A model generated the notes under the pieces. That model searched no databases, was not told where the DNA came from, and saw only the letters and a list, made by a program, of their open reading frames with translations. A stretch of DNA of 61,835 nt, taken from Bacteroidales bacterium (GTDB taxonomy: Bacteria > Bacteroidota > Bacteroidia > Bacteroidales > UBA932). Of the stretch, positions 26,477 through 35,227 are shown one piece after another. The DNA is taken from assembly GCA_024398295.1 (NCBI GenBank), contig JAKSJL010000004.1, positions 1 through 61,835 of the forward strand. The letters are read 5' to 3'. Both the position numbers and the translations under genes were made by a program. Numbering within the stretch: position 1 is the stretch's first letter; every line of letters starts with the position of its first letter.

Positions 26477-27112
26477 ATGGTATACGTTTACAGGGTTACC
26501 CTTACCGGAATCAAAGGTTTCTTCAGAATCTATCATGTCAATTCTGAAAACACATTATACTCATTCCACAAGCAGATGAGAGTCGACATGGAGTTCCCTC
26601 AGGACCAGCAGATCCTCTTCAAAGGCATGGCTGGCAAGGATGAGGTAGTCGCTCGCTACGGCCTCATCGACCTGGGAGCAGGCACAGTGGACGAGGTCAC
26701 ACTCGCCCAGACCGTAAAGGCCGGAGTCACCTCATTTGTGTATTTCTACGACGTCACAAACAAGAAGAGCGTGAATGTCACGTTCGAGGGCGAGGCACCA
26801 GACGAGGCCATCTTCACCCCTACCCTCATGGACATCAAGGGTCCGAACCCTATCGAGTTTGAGAACGGCTACGTAGCCTTCGAGGACCTTCCTGACGAGC
26901 AGAGACATCTCCCAAGCGAGAGCGACAAGGCCAGGGCGAAGAGCGGCGGCGGTCTCGCCGGCCTGCTGGCAGCTCTCGACGACGAGGGTGATGAAGGATC
27001 TCTGGACGAGGATATCGAGACAAGCGATGACGAGGAAGAAGAGGAGGATGAGGACAATGTATTCGAGGAGGGCGTAGAGATCTACGACGGCTCTGAGGAG
27101 CTCTCACTCTAA
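26477..27112 (+). CDS. pRiA4b ORF-3-like ('IS1096 passenger TnpR') family protein
   Basis: 211 residues. The N-terminal ~130 residues resemble the plasmid pRiA4b ORF-3-like domain (VYRVTLTGIKGFFRIYHVNSENTLYSFHKQM, residues 4-34). From ~150 on it is a low-complexity acidic tail (SGGGLAGLLAALDDEGDEG, then D/E runs). Despite the transposon-derived family name there is no inverted repeat or transposase here; it looks like a resident Bacteroidota gene, separated from miaA by one base and probably co-translated with it. A near-consensus -7 box (TTATTTTG, 26433-26440) precedes it. Function unknown. Confidence 0.75.
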   Translation: MVYVYRVTLTGIKGFFRIYHVNSENTLYSFHKQMRVDMEFPQDQQILFKGMAGKDEVVARYGLIDLGAGTVDEVTLAQTVKAGVTSFVYFYDVTNKKSVNVTFEGEAPDEAIFTPTLMDIKGPNPIEFENGYVAFEDLPDEQRHLPSESDKARAKSGGGLAGLLAALDDEGDEGSLDEDIETSDDEEEEEDEDNVFEEGVEIYDGSEELSL

Positions 27113-27113
27113 G

Positions 27114-27977
27114 ATGGGTAAGAAGCTGGTCATAGTGCTAGGGCCTACCGCGTCCGGAAAGACAGACTACAGTCTGGAGCTTGCGGCGAAGTATGGCTCT
27201 CCCATCATCTCCTGCGATTCACGCCAGATATACAAGGAAATGACCATAGGGACTGCCGTCCCTTCTGCTTCACAGCTCGCTGCTGTGAAGCATTATTTTA
27301 TCCAGACCCGATCGGTCACGGAGTATTACACCGCAGGAATCTACGAGGCAGAGGCGCTGGAGCTCATCGAAAGGCTGTTTGCAGAAGGCCATGAGACGCT
27401 CGTGATGACTGGCGGGTCAATGTTCTATATCGACGCCATCTGCAACAGTCTCGACAGCATCCCGACATCGGACCCGGCCATCAGGGCGGCGCTCCAGGAA
27501 AGGCTTGAGAATGAAGGGATTGAATCACTAAGAGAAGAACTTCGTCTGAGGGACCCGGAGGGCTACGAGAGCATGGAACTGTCAAACACCCAGAGGGTTT
27601 TCAGGGCAGTGGAGATATGCCTCACCACAGGAAAACCATACTCCTCTTTCAAGCGTGACCCAGGAGCCACAAATAGGAGCTTTGAGATAGAAAAAATAGG
27701 CATCTCCCGCCCAAAGGAGGTTCTCTACGAACGCATAAACGACAGAGTGCTGAAAATGATGGAGATGGGTCTTGTGGATGAGGTGAAATCGCTGGTTCAG
27801 TACCGCGACCTCACTGCTCTTCAGACTGTAGGTTACAAGGAAATATTCGACTATCTGGACGGCACTACAGACCTCGATGAGGCTGTACGACTCATACAGA
27901 GAAACACACGCCACTACGCGAAAAGACAGATGACTTGGTGGAGACGAGATCCAAGCATCAAGTGGATGGAGTTCTAA
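27114..27977 (+). CDS. miaA: tRNA dimethylallyltransferase
   Basis: Transfers dimethylallyl to N6 of A37 in tRNAs reading U-starting codons. 287 residues: P-loop GPTASGKTD (9-17), SCDSRQIYKEMTIGTA, MTGGSMFYIDAICNSLDSIP, NTQRVFRAVEICLTTGKPYS and the C-terminal TVGYKEIFDYLDG...YAKRQMTWWRRD. Slightly short for the family but with every core motif. It follows the pRiA4b-like gene by 1 nt and ends at a bidirectional terminator. Confidence 0.96.
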   Translation: MGKKLVIVLGPTASGKTDYSLELAAKYGSPIISCDSRQIYKEMTIGTAVPSASQLAAVKHYFIQTRSVTEYYTAGIYEAEALELIERLFAEGHETLVMTGGSMFYIDAICNSLDSIPTSDPAIRAALQERLENEGIESLREELRLRDPEGYESMELSNTQRVFRAVEICLTTGKPYSSFKRDPGATNRSFEIEKIGISRPKEVLYERINDRVLKMMEMGLVDEVKSLVQYRDLTALQTVGYKEIFDYLDGTTDLDEAVRLIQRNTRHYAKRQMTWWRRDPSIKWMEF

Positions 27978-27978
27978 A

Positions 27979-28012
27979 AAAATAGGCTAGCCCTCAAGGA
28001 CCAGCCTATTTT
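27979..28012. terminator. Bidirectional intrinsic terminator
   Basis: 10-bp stem aaaataggct (27979-27988) / agcctatttt (28003-28012) with an inner CCT/AGG pairing in the loop; A/T tracts on both sides. It lies between miaA (+) and the lipoprotein gene ending at 28035 (-), and can serve both. Confidence 0.8.
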
Positions 28013-28034
28013 GATTATTATCTATATCTACGAA

Positions 28035-30971
28035 TTAGTTCTCCTCATAGATAGTGATGTTATTGGTCGCACTCTGCTGCTCTGCATTCCACCTAGATCC
28101 ATCATAGAACACATGGAATGTATATGCGCCCGAACTGTTCTTATGTTTAAGGTTCTGGCCATCGAAAGACCATACAGCATAGCCATTGACTGTGGTGACG
28201 AGGACAACGTCATTGTTTACCGAAGTATTACCACGAGCAAGGTAATAAGAACCATTCTTAAGGGTTATGCTACCCTGAGCAGTATAGTTACTATTAGTAC
28301 CTGCTGTCCATGTGATTGCTTCAGCTGCATCAGCAGCGACGGTAAGGGTGTTGCCGCTTACCTTGCCTGCTACAGAGTAAGCCTCATCAGTTCCATTGTC
28401 ATTCTTGAGCGCGTTAGTGCCATCCACGATCACATACTTCTTTCCTGAAGTGAAACTGCTAACCTTCTTGAAGGTCTTGTCAGTCGATGGGGTTACGGTA
28501 CCGCTGCCATTACCTTCAACATACTTGTAGAGGGCAAGCTGCATTTCTGAAGCCTCAGAGTTCTTTGCCTTGAAGAATGAACTATAGGTAGAATAGTACA
28601 TGTACTGAACGCTATTATTCATATTTCTAGACATGGTAAGCACACCAGCGTTGATAGCGAATTCGCTGCTGTATCCTCTTTCGGCCTGAGCCTGGAAAGT
28701 AGCAGAACCATTGTTTAGTACAAAGTAGTAATCAGTGCCGTTGTATGCCTTAGGCACTCTGATGTAGTAATAATTCGCACTGTTTGTGTTCGCCTCAAGA
28801 ATTACCTGGCAAGCATCTACAGCAGTGCTAGCCTCTATCTTTGAGTCAGCTACTACTGCATTGATGGCATTTGCAGTATTCTCGGAAGCGAATGCACCGT
28901 TTGAGTAGATAGGCTTGAACACCTTTGAGCTTGAGCCGTTGTCGAATACGATGATATACTTGCCATTGTCGGTAATCTGGCTAACAGACGTTACCTTCTC
29001 ATAGTGAGCAGTTACAGCTGGAGTAGCAGGGCTTGTCACAGTGATAGTGAACTGAGCGCTACCTGCATTAAGGGTAGCAGTAGCCTCTGCAGAAGCAGTG
29101 ATGGTAGCCGTACCTGCGCCCACTACGGTGACCACGCCTGAAGCGGCTACAGTAGCCACAGCCTCATTTGAAGATGAATAAACTACTCCTGCAGTATTTC
29201 CGCTGAGGGCATTTGTGAATGGTGCATCACCTACGTTCTTGGTGACCTCTGCCTGAGCGAACGAGAGGTTTCTATCCTGTTTAACTGCGGTAGCTGTACC
29301 CTCGAGAAGATAAAGCTCGAACTCTGTTGCTGAAGAATAGTAACGGAATACATAAGTGCTACTACCGCCATAGTTGAGATAGTACTCACTGCTTCTACCT
29401 GCCTTATTCTTGAAGGTCACGTCGCCTGTAGCGCTAACTGCCACCTCGTGGAGATAGCTGTCATCAGCGGTAGATGAGAAAGCAACGTTTGGAGTGCTAC
29501 CAGAAACGGTGTACAAATAACCAGCGGAAGTCTTGATGAAGTACTTGCCATTCTTCTCCGAGAGCTCCACTGCAGCAGCATCCACACTTGCTGAAGAAGC
29601 AATGACGCCCTCTGCTGGGGTAACCTTGTTCTTGTAACCTGCACTAGCCTCGTTTGCATCAAATGCATAGTAGCTACCGCTCTGGCTTTGTACAACGATA
29701 AGGTAGGTGCCTGGGACAATGTTACCAGATGACTTTACATAGTTCTTTGCGCTTGATGCAGGCTCTGTGACTGTCAAGGCATAAGAAGCCTGGGCTGCAT
29801 TATAGGCTGCCGTAGCAGAAGCCTTGGCAGTGATTACAGCACTTCCCTTTGCAACAGGGGTTACAGTACCATCGTTTGCCACAGTAGCCACAGCAGTATT
29901 TGATGACTCATAAGTAACAGTGGCACCAGTAGCAACACCCTTAAGGGTAGGTGACACATAAGCCACAGCACTGAGCTCGTAAGAATCCTCGGAAATTCTA
30001 TTGCTACCCTTGAGGAAGTAGAGTTCCTGATCCTGGAGTACTCCAGTTGAAGGGACAGGGGTAACCTTGCTCATATCTACAGCAATGTTCTTGAAGTCAG
30101 CGGTGCTGAAAGACAATGTCTTTCCTGCAGCAAATGACTTAGTGTAGATATACTGGTCTGTAGTGACTTCGATGCTAAGGATTCTCTTGCTACCTGGAAG
30201 TGAGAGGAAATAAGCATAGAAAGTGCTCTCTGCAGGAACAGCGACACCTGCACCGTAAGACATGGTAATGGTCTCGGAACCATTTGTCTCGTCGAATGTC
30301 ACAGTACCATTTGCGAAATCGATCGCAGAGTAAGCGGCAGATGCTGTAAGCTTATCAGCAGATACGATTTTAACGGTCTTTATAAGCTGGCCCTCGATGT
30401 TCATGATAGCGAGTCTAGATGCGCATACAGGACGAACGAAGTGAAGGTCTACCTGCTCATCAGACTTTGAATCCTGATAAACGACCTGACCGTCACCTAC
30501 GAGGAAATCTGCATTTGGATCTATGAGTGAAACACTATTTGGGTTCTGTACTGCAGGAATCACGAACTTGCCATCTACCTGCTGTGCAACGACACCAGAA
30601 TAGGTATAAGTCTCGGCTCCAGCCTTAGTAGAAGGAGGGGTGACGATGATAGACATGTCCTGGCCGAAAGAAGCCTTGAAATGAGCGAGCTCATAGCTTC
30701 CATCGATAGGTGTGGTCATTTCGACATCAGTACCCTCTGTAGCCTCGCCCTGGAAGATCTCGTAGAGGTGTACATTCTCAATCGCTGTATTTATCCAGTT
30801 AGGGACAAACTTCATTGCAAGTCCGGTCTTGGACTGCTCTGAGAGGCTGGCGCAAAAAGTGATGCTCTTTGGTCCATTTACCTGCTCGATAGGCTGCTCC
30901 ATGCGGTTGCAGGAGTTAAAGCCTAACATAGTAAGTGCGCAGAGCGCAAGTGTAACAATATAGTTTCTCAT
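28035..30971 (-). CDS. Large surface lipoprotein with fimbrillin-like N-terminus and Ig-like (BIG2) modules
   Basis: 978 residues. Signal peptide with likely lipidated C21 (MLGFNSC). About 30-300: fimbrillin-like beta-rich domain (HLYEIF, ANGTVTFDETNGSET, SFAAGKTLSFSTADF). BIG2-like domains at about 335-402 and 570-646 (VTYESSNTAVATVANDGTV; VVYSSSNEAVATVAASGVV). Three 'GxYLIV/GKYIIV/GKKYVIV' beta modules at ~410-557, ~657-818 and ~835-978 follow the same design as modules in the upstream lipoprotein. No catalytic motif was recognised; adhesion or glycan binding is inferred. The 47-aa peptide gene ends exactly 20 nt upstream. Composition is Ser/Thr/Ala/Asn-rich, unlike the neighbouring housekeeping proteins. 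Confidence 0.8.
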   Translation of the reverse strand: MRNYIVTLALCALTMLGFNSCNRMEQPIEQVNGPKSITFCASLSEQSKTGLAMKFVPNWINTAIENVHLYEIFQGEATEGTDVEMTTPIDGSYELAHFKASFGQDMSIIVTPPSTKAGAETYTYSGVVAQQVDGKFVIPAVQNPNSVSLIDPNADFLVGDGQVVYQDSKSDEQVDLHFVRPVCASRLAIMNIEGQLIKTVKIVSADKLTASAAYSAIDFANGTVTFDETNGSETITMSYGAGVAVPAESTFYAYFLSLPGSKRILSIEVTTDQYIYTKSFAAGKTLSFSTADFKNIAVDMSKVTPVPSTGVLQDQELYFLKGSNRISEDSYELSAVAYVSPTLKGVATGATVTYESSNTAVATVANDGTVTPVAKGSAVITAKASATAAYNAAQASYALTVTEPASSAKNYVKSSGNIVPGTYLIVVQSQSGSYYAFDANEASAGYKNKVTPAEGVIASSASVDAAAVELSEKNGKYFIKTSAGYLYTVSGSTPNVAFSSTADDSYLHEVAVSATGDVTFKNKAGRSSEYYLNYGGSSTYVFRYYSSATEFELYLLEGTATAVKQDRNLSFAQAEVTKNVGDAPFTNALSGNTAGVVYSSSNEAVATVAASGVVTVVGAGTATITASAEATATLNAGSAQFTITVTSPATPAVTAHYEKVTSVSQITDNGKYIIVFDNGSSSKVFKPIYSNGAFASENTANAINAVVADSKIEASTAVDACQVILEANTNSANYYYIRVPKAYNGTDYYFVLNNGSATFQAQAERGYSSEFAINAGVLTMSRNMNNSVQYMYYSTYSSFFKAKNSEASEMQLALYKYVEGNGSGTVTPSTDKTFKKVSSFTSGKKYVIVDGTNALKNDNGTDEAYSVAGKVSGNTLTVAADAAEAITWTAGTNSNYTAQGSITLKNGSYYLARGNTSVNNDVVLVTTVNGYAVWSFDGQNLKHKNSSGAYTFHVFYDGSRWNAEQQSATNNITIYEEN

Positions 30972-30991
30972 ATCTATTTTATTTCTACCAT

Positions 30992-31135
30992 TTAGAGTTC
31001 ATCATCATCGCCAGGGAACCAAGGAAGGTCCTCTCCTGGGTGATTAGGGCTGTTACATATAACAGCCATCTCTTCGACCTCGAAGAATTCTATCTCCGGG
31101 GCCGAATACGATGTATTGCTATCAAAAATCTTCAT
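30992..31135 (-). CDS. Small acidic peptide, 47 aa (module B)
   Basis: My own translation of the minus strand gives MKIFDSNTSYSAPEIEFF, then EVEEMAVICNSPNHPGED and a tail LPWFPGDDDEL. It has 12 acidic and one basic residue and no signal peptide. It shares Y10, A12, P13, E16 (Y-x-A-P-[QE]-[LI]-E), a Cys near 25-27 and the terminal D-E-L with the 42-aa peptide at 34990. An in-frame ATG six bases upstream (31141) would add Met-Ile. It sits 12 nt after the 1273-aa lipoprotein gene and exactly 20 nt before the 978-aa one. Similar short ORFs beside surface-protein genes exist in Bacteroidales as far as I recall; their function is unknown to me. Confidence 0.7.
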   Translation of the reverse strand: MKIFDSNTSYSAPEIEFFEVEEMAVICNSPNHPGEDLPWFPGDDDEL

Positions 31136-31147
31136 AATCATCTATTT

Positions 31148-34100
31148 TTACTGGAGCATTGCTGCTCTGAATGCAGAAATCTGCGAAGCAGTGATACCGG
31201 CATCAAGAAGGATATTCTCAGCCTTCTCCTTGAAGGTACTGCCCTTAGAGTAGTTCTGAATTCTGTTCATACCCCATGAGAAGTAGATATCATTATGCTT
31301 TCCATCACGATCTCTTGTGCCGACACTACTGAAAGATGTCAACTCATAGTCGATTGAACAATCCTTAGGAGAAACTCCGAGAACAGCCTCAAGCAGCATA
31401 CAGATGTATCCTGTACGGTCTGCGCCGACGTAGCAGTGGATATAGCAAGCGTTTCCTGTCGTTACAGTGTTAATGATATCAGTAAAGGTAGTCTTGATCT
31501 TCTGGGCATTTGAAAGGTCAGTAGTGCTGTTGAAGCCAGCATTGGAATAACCGACGCCCTTGTTGCGCAAAAGCGAAACCTCACCAGCCACGGTGCCACC
31601 ACTACCCCAGCCAGATGCTCTAAGGTCGATATCCATTCTTACTCCCATATAATCATAGAGGACAGCAAGTTCTGAATTACCTATAGCGCTCATGTTTGAT
31701 CCACGGAATACGAGATTATACTTCAGGGTCTTTCCGTCTGTAGTCTTCATGCCACCAAGGTCACGGCAGTTGTTTGCATAGTCATTGCCATATGTATCGC
31801 TGACCTTGATCATGCGGCGACGACCCTCTGTCGTGAATGAGCCAGATGCCACTGTAGCATTTGAGGAATTCGCAACTGTGTAGTAGTAGGTTCTGTTAGG
31901 GATGAGGTTGTAGATGTCAATGCTATAGCCAGAAGTTGTCTCAGACTTCTCGAGCTCTGTCTTGGCTGCATCATTGTAGATGTAGATAGTCTTTGTACCA
32001 GCAGCGGCTGCTGACCAGGAAAGTGATACTGGGTTAGGAGTATCCTTACGGTTAGATGCACTGTTCGAACAATACTGGGTAACTACAGAGGTGGTGCTCC
32101 AGTTGCCATCGGTATATGCAGTAGCTGCGGCATCGAAATAGCTCTTTACTGAAGCATTCTCAAGATTGAATACAGAACCAGATGGGGTATCAGTTCCTGG
32201 ATTATCACCAGGCTGGCCAGGATTTGGATCTGTTCCAGGGGTGTCACCACCTGTGGTGCCATTTGTCAACTTATAAAGCTGGATTCCTGCACCCTGGGTA
32301 GAGCTATACACGAAGCCGGAACTATACTGGAGATAATACTTGTTGAATCCATTGGAGTTTCCTGAACTTACTACCTGAACAGTGCCATTTGAATAAGAAA
32401 TGCCGTGATTGTAGGTATATGTGTTGCTATCGCTGGTGTTCAACTTAGTATTTGTGCTCTGGATCTGAAGTTCAGAGCTTGAATAATAGATGTACTTGCC
32501 CTCCGAATTCTTGATGTCGTATGCAGGCTGCGAGAGATTTGCATGTGTCGAGCCAGTACCCTTCACTGTGAGAGCGTACTTGTCAACTACGCCATCAGAA
32601 ACAATGGTTCCATTTGAAATGGTCACATTTACAGCATAGCTACTTGCATTTGAAGAGAATGCAGCAAATGCTTTCTTGTTTGTCTCATCCACGAAGAGAT
32701 AGGTACCATCCCAGCTAGAAGGAGCGGAAGTAACCTTCACATACTTTGCAGACTCATCTGGCTGAGGATCGGTTCCTGGCTGTGTGCCTGGATCTACAGT
32801 CGCAGAACCGGTATACTTATAAAGGTATACACCATTTCCGCCATGTGAACCACCGAACTTGAAGAAAGTCGAGCCATTTGAAGATTTCAAGTAAAGATAC
32901 TGATCATAACTACCCTGCTGCATCCAGAAGCCGAAGGTACCATTGTTCATGGAAGCATTGAAGTTAATGGCCTGAGCTGTGCTGCTAAGACCGATACCGG
33001 TGGTACCATCACCATCGCCAGAATAGTTACAGTAAACATACTTGCCGTCCTTCATGAGGTAGTAGCTGTTTCCATTCTTGCTGATAGTAAACTCATAGCC
33101 GCTGAGGCCTGACTTCACAATCACATTGCCACTGAAGTCAGAAGAAGTGAGAGCGACAAGGTTCGATGTGGTGTTCGAACCGGTGAAGAGGTAAGCCTTG
33201 TCAGCAGAAACAATGACATACTTGCCAGACCAGTCTGTAGGAACAGAAGTCACAAGCTGGTAGCCTGCTACGCCCACAGGGGCTGCCTTGATGGTAAGGG
33301 TATATGAAGCAGTCGCAGCATTATATGTGTTACTTTCAGCTGCAGAGGCAGTAATGGTAGTTGAGCCTGCTGCCACGATCCTGATCTTGCCATTAACGAT
33401 CTGAGCGACACCCTGATTTGATGAGGTATAGCTAACGGTAGTCTGCGCACCGGTGAGAGCCTGGATATCGTAGCTGCTACCTACCTTATATGTATCACCC
33501 AATGTCCAAGTAACTGTAGGGGCTGCGAAAGCAAGAACCTGATCAGACTTGACTACAGGAGCGCTAGCGCTTTCCGAATACTTGTAGAGATATACACCAC
33601 GTCCTCCGTGAGAGCCACCGAACTTGAAGAAGTTCGTATTGTTTACAGTCTTATAATAGAGGTACTGGTCTACGCCACCTTCCTCCATCCAGAAGCCGAA
33701 AGTGCCATCAGTCATATTTGACTTGAATGAAATAGCATGTGGAGTATTGCTAAGTCCAATACCTGTCTCTCCGTTTCCATCTGTAGAGTAGCTACAATAC
33801 ATGTATTTACCATCCTTGATGAGGTAGTAGTTGCTACCACTCTTTGATACATTGAATACATATGCATCGAGACCTGTCCTTACGAGGACATCACCATCAA
33901 AGTCAGATGGGCTGAGAGCGACCTTGTTTGAATTCTCTGCAGAACCAGTGAAAAGGAACTCTCTACTTGCAGAAACTATGACATAGTCACCAGACCAGTC
34001 TGCAGGCTCTGAAGTAAGGAGTTCATAACCAGGAACCGCAGAAGAAGGGTCGTCAGGATCCTTTTGATGATTCTCATCGAAGTTAAGATTCAGGGTCTTC

Positions 34101-34969
34101 TCGTATCCTGCCATGAACGATGTAGCATTTGCTAGGTTGAATACATGGTAGAAAGTGATGGTCTTATCTGCTGCAGAAGGATTAACTGCGATCACCTTCA
34201 CCTTGATGCTGCTTGAAGCAGGTGCGGTGAATGGAATGGTTCCCAAATAGAAGTTACCTACTTCGCCAGCAGCCACAGAGGTACCCTCTACGACCTTAAG
34301 TACTGCCTGCTGAGAAGAAGTCTGGGTAGAAGTCCACACTGGCTCGTCAGGAGTAATGTCACCCTCAAAATCGCCACAGATCATCACAGGAGCGTCCATT
34401 ACGATCTGCTTGATGATGATAGGGTGCTGAGTAGTATTTGTAACCTTGAACTTAAGACCAGCAAGGGCATTCTTCATGGCAATGCTGATGCTTGTGGTAT
34501 TTGACAAGCCAAGTTCCTTGCCATAAAGAGGGAAATTCTCTCCAGCGAAATGAGATTTGTTGTCATTTCCCGTCTGAACCTGCTCCGCGAGGACCTTTAC
34601 CTTTATCTGATCTGCTGATACATTTTCACTTGAATAAGGGTAAACGGTGTACCAATTATTTACACTGGCAAGTGATGATACCTTTCCCTTGAATTCATTA
34701 TCTGCGCCCGAGTAGGTGAAACGGCTTGAGTAATATCTGCTTCCTCCATCCTGAATATGAAGGACAGAGATAGCATCATCCGCACACCATAGAGTGCTGT
34801 TTCCCTGATTAATTGTACGCGTCTCTGTACCAAGTGACGCAATGACCGTGCAGTCAACCGATTGAGTCTCAAAAACGTCAACCTCCTCAATGGTCTTACA
34901 AGATGCAAAGAACACTGCAGACACGAGAGTCAACGCAACGACTCGATAGAAAAACAATAAATGTTTCAT
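31148..34969 (-). CDS. Multidomain surface lipoprotein with C-terminal tyrosine phosphatase domain
   Basis: 1273 residues. Lipobox FASC with C24; fimbrillin-like domain about 35-300 (TETRTINQG, LWCADDAISVLHI). Module 1 (313-464) and module 2 (568-719) are close copies, each running from GY[EQ]L[LV]TS to FFKFGGSHGGxGVYLYKY; a BIG2-like domain (475-562) lies between. A diverged third module spans 741-902, followed by Pro/Gly/Asp linkers, an Fn3-like domain (978-1047), and a Y_phosphatase3-type domain (1052-1273) with NCRDLGGM, DIDLR and the P-loop HCYVGADRTG (C1179, R1185). All catalytic positions look intact, so it should dephosphorylate phospho-Tyr (or related esters) outside the cell or in the periplasm. 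Substrate unknown. Confidence 0.88.
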   Translation of the reverse strand: MKHLLFFYRVVALTLVSAVFFASCKTIEEVDVFETQSVDCTVIASLGTETRTINQGNSTLWCADDAISVLHIQDGGSRYYSSRFTYSGADNEFKGKVSSLASVNNWYTVYPYSSENVSADQIKVKVLAEQVQTGNDNKSHFAGENFPLYGKELGLSNTTSISIAMKNALAGLKFKVTNTTQHPIIIKQIVMDAPVMICGDFEGDITPDEPVWTSTQTSSQQAVLKVVEGTSVAAGEVGNFYLGTIPFTAPASSSIKVKVIAVNPSAADKTITFYHVFNLANATSFMAGYEKTLNLNFDENHQKDPDDPSSAVPGYELLTSEPADWSGDYVIVSASREFLFTGSAENSNKVALSPSDFDGDVLVRTGLDAYVFNVSKSGSNYYLIKDGKYMYCSYSTDGNGETGIGLSNTPHAISFKSNMTDGTFGFWMEEGGVDQYLYYKTVNNTNFFKFGGSHGGRGVYLYKYSESASAPVVKSDQVLAFAAPTVTWTLGDTYKVGSSYDIQALTGAQTTVSYTSSNQGVAQIVNGKIRIVAAGSTTITASAAESNTYNAATASYTLTIKAAPVGVAGYQLVTSVPTDWSGKYVIVSADKAYLFTGSNTTSNLVALTSSDFSGNVIVKSGLSGYEFTISKNGNSYYLMKDGKYVYCNYSGDGDGTTGIGLSSTAQAINFNASMNNGTFGFWMQQGSYDQYLYLKSSNGSTFFKFGGSHGGNGVYLYKYTGSATVDPGTQPGTDPQPDESAKYVKVTSAPSSWDGTYLFVDETNKKAFAAFSSNASSYAVNVTISNGTIVSDGVVDKYALTVKGTGSTHANLSQPAYDIKNSEGKYIYYSSSELQIQSTNTKLNTSDSNTYTYNHGISYSNGTVQVVSSGNSNGFNKYYLQYSSGFVYSSTQGAGIQLYKLTNGTTGGDTPGTDPNPGQPGDNPGTDTPSGSVFNLENASVKSYFDAAATAYTDGNWSTTSVVTQYCSNSASNRKDTPNPVSLSWSAAAAGTKTIYIYNDAAKTELEKSETTSGYSIDIYNLIPNRTYYYTVANSSNATVASGSFTTEGRRRMIKVSDTYGNDYANNCRDLGGMKTTDGKTLKYNLVFRGSNMSAIGNSELAVLYDYMGVRMDIDLRASGWGSGGTVAGEVSLLRNKGVGYSNAGFNSTTDLSNAQKIKTTFTDIINTVTTGNACYIHCYVGADRTGYICMLLEAVLGVSPKDCSIDYELTSFSSVGTRDRDGKHNDIYFSWGMNRIQNYSKGSTFKEKAENILLDAGITASQISAFRAAMLQ

Positions 34970-34989
34970 GAATATATAATATAAATAGA

Positions 34990-35118
34990 TTAATTCAACT
35001 CATCTGGATCCTCTTTCCAATCCTCAATACTACCCGCAAGAGTACACATGAGAGTATCTAGATAGACAATCTCAAGCTGCGGGGCATCATAATCTAGAGA
35101 CGGCGTAATAGTTTTCAT
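34990..35118 (-). CDS. Small acidic peptide, 42 aa (module A)
   Basis: Translated by hand: MKTITPSLDYDAPQLEIV, then YLDTLMCTLAGSIEDW and a tail KEDPDELN. It has ten acidic and two basic residues, no signal peptide and a hydrophobic centre containing one Cys (C25). Positions Y10, A12-P13 and E16 are identical to the 47-aa peptide at 30992. The gene is the first in its transcription unit, about 18 nt downstream of a consensus promoter start, and ends exactly 20 nt before the phosphatase lipoprotein gene. Candidates are a precursor or secreted peptide, a partner of the lipoprotein, or a regulatory leader; none is shown. Confidence 0.72.
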   Translation of the reverse strand: MKTITPSLDYDAPQLEIVYLDTLMCTLAGSIEDWKEDPDELN

Positions 35119-35142
35119 AAAGGTTCACTCAATAACGGACTG

Positions 35143-35182
35143 CAAAGGTATAAAAAAATACTCTACATATATACTTATATAT
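35143..35182 (-). promoter_or_regulatory. Promoter of the peptide/lipoprotein operon
   Basis: Minus-strand -7 box TACCTTTG at 35143-35150 is an exact consensus match; start near 35138, leader about 18-20 nt. No -33 TTTG was found at the right distance. An AT-only near-palindrome with 7-bp arms (35167-35182) lies where an activator could bind instead. Confidence 0.65.
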
Positions 35183-35227
35183 CAAAAACTTAAGGCTATA
35201 TCACATAATAAAAAAATTTAAAAAAAG

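Noticed and set aside
26850..27107. Arg/Pro/Ser-rich minus-strand frames opposite the acidic tail
   Set aside because: Produced by the complement of GAG/GAC-rich codons, not a gene.
26477..27112. Insertion sequence suggested by the family name of the pRiA4b ORF-3-like protein
   Set aside because: No terminal inverted repeats, target duplication or transposase.
28500..34500. Repeats in the lipoprotein genes as a CRISPR or satellite array
   Set aside because: The repeats lie in frame in protein modules with unequal spacing and no conserved short repeat.
35119..35220. Invertible promoter before the peptide/lipoprotein operon
   Set aside because: Only an AT-rich near-palindrome was seen; no flanking inverted repeats of useful length and no recombinase gene nearby.
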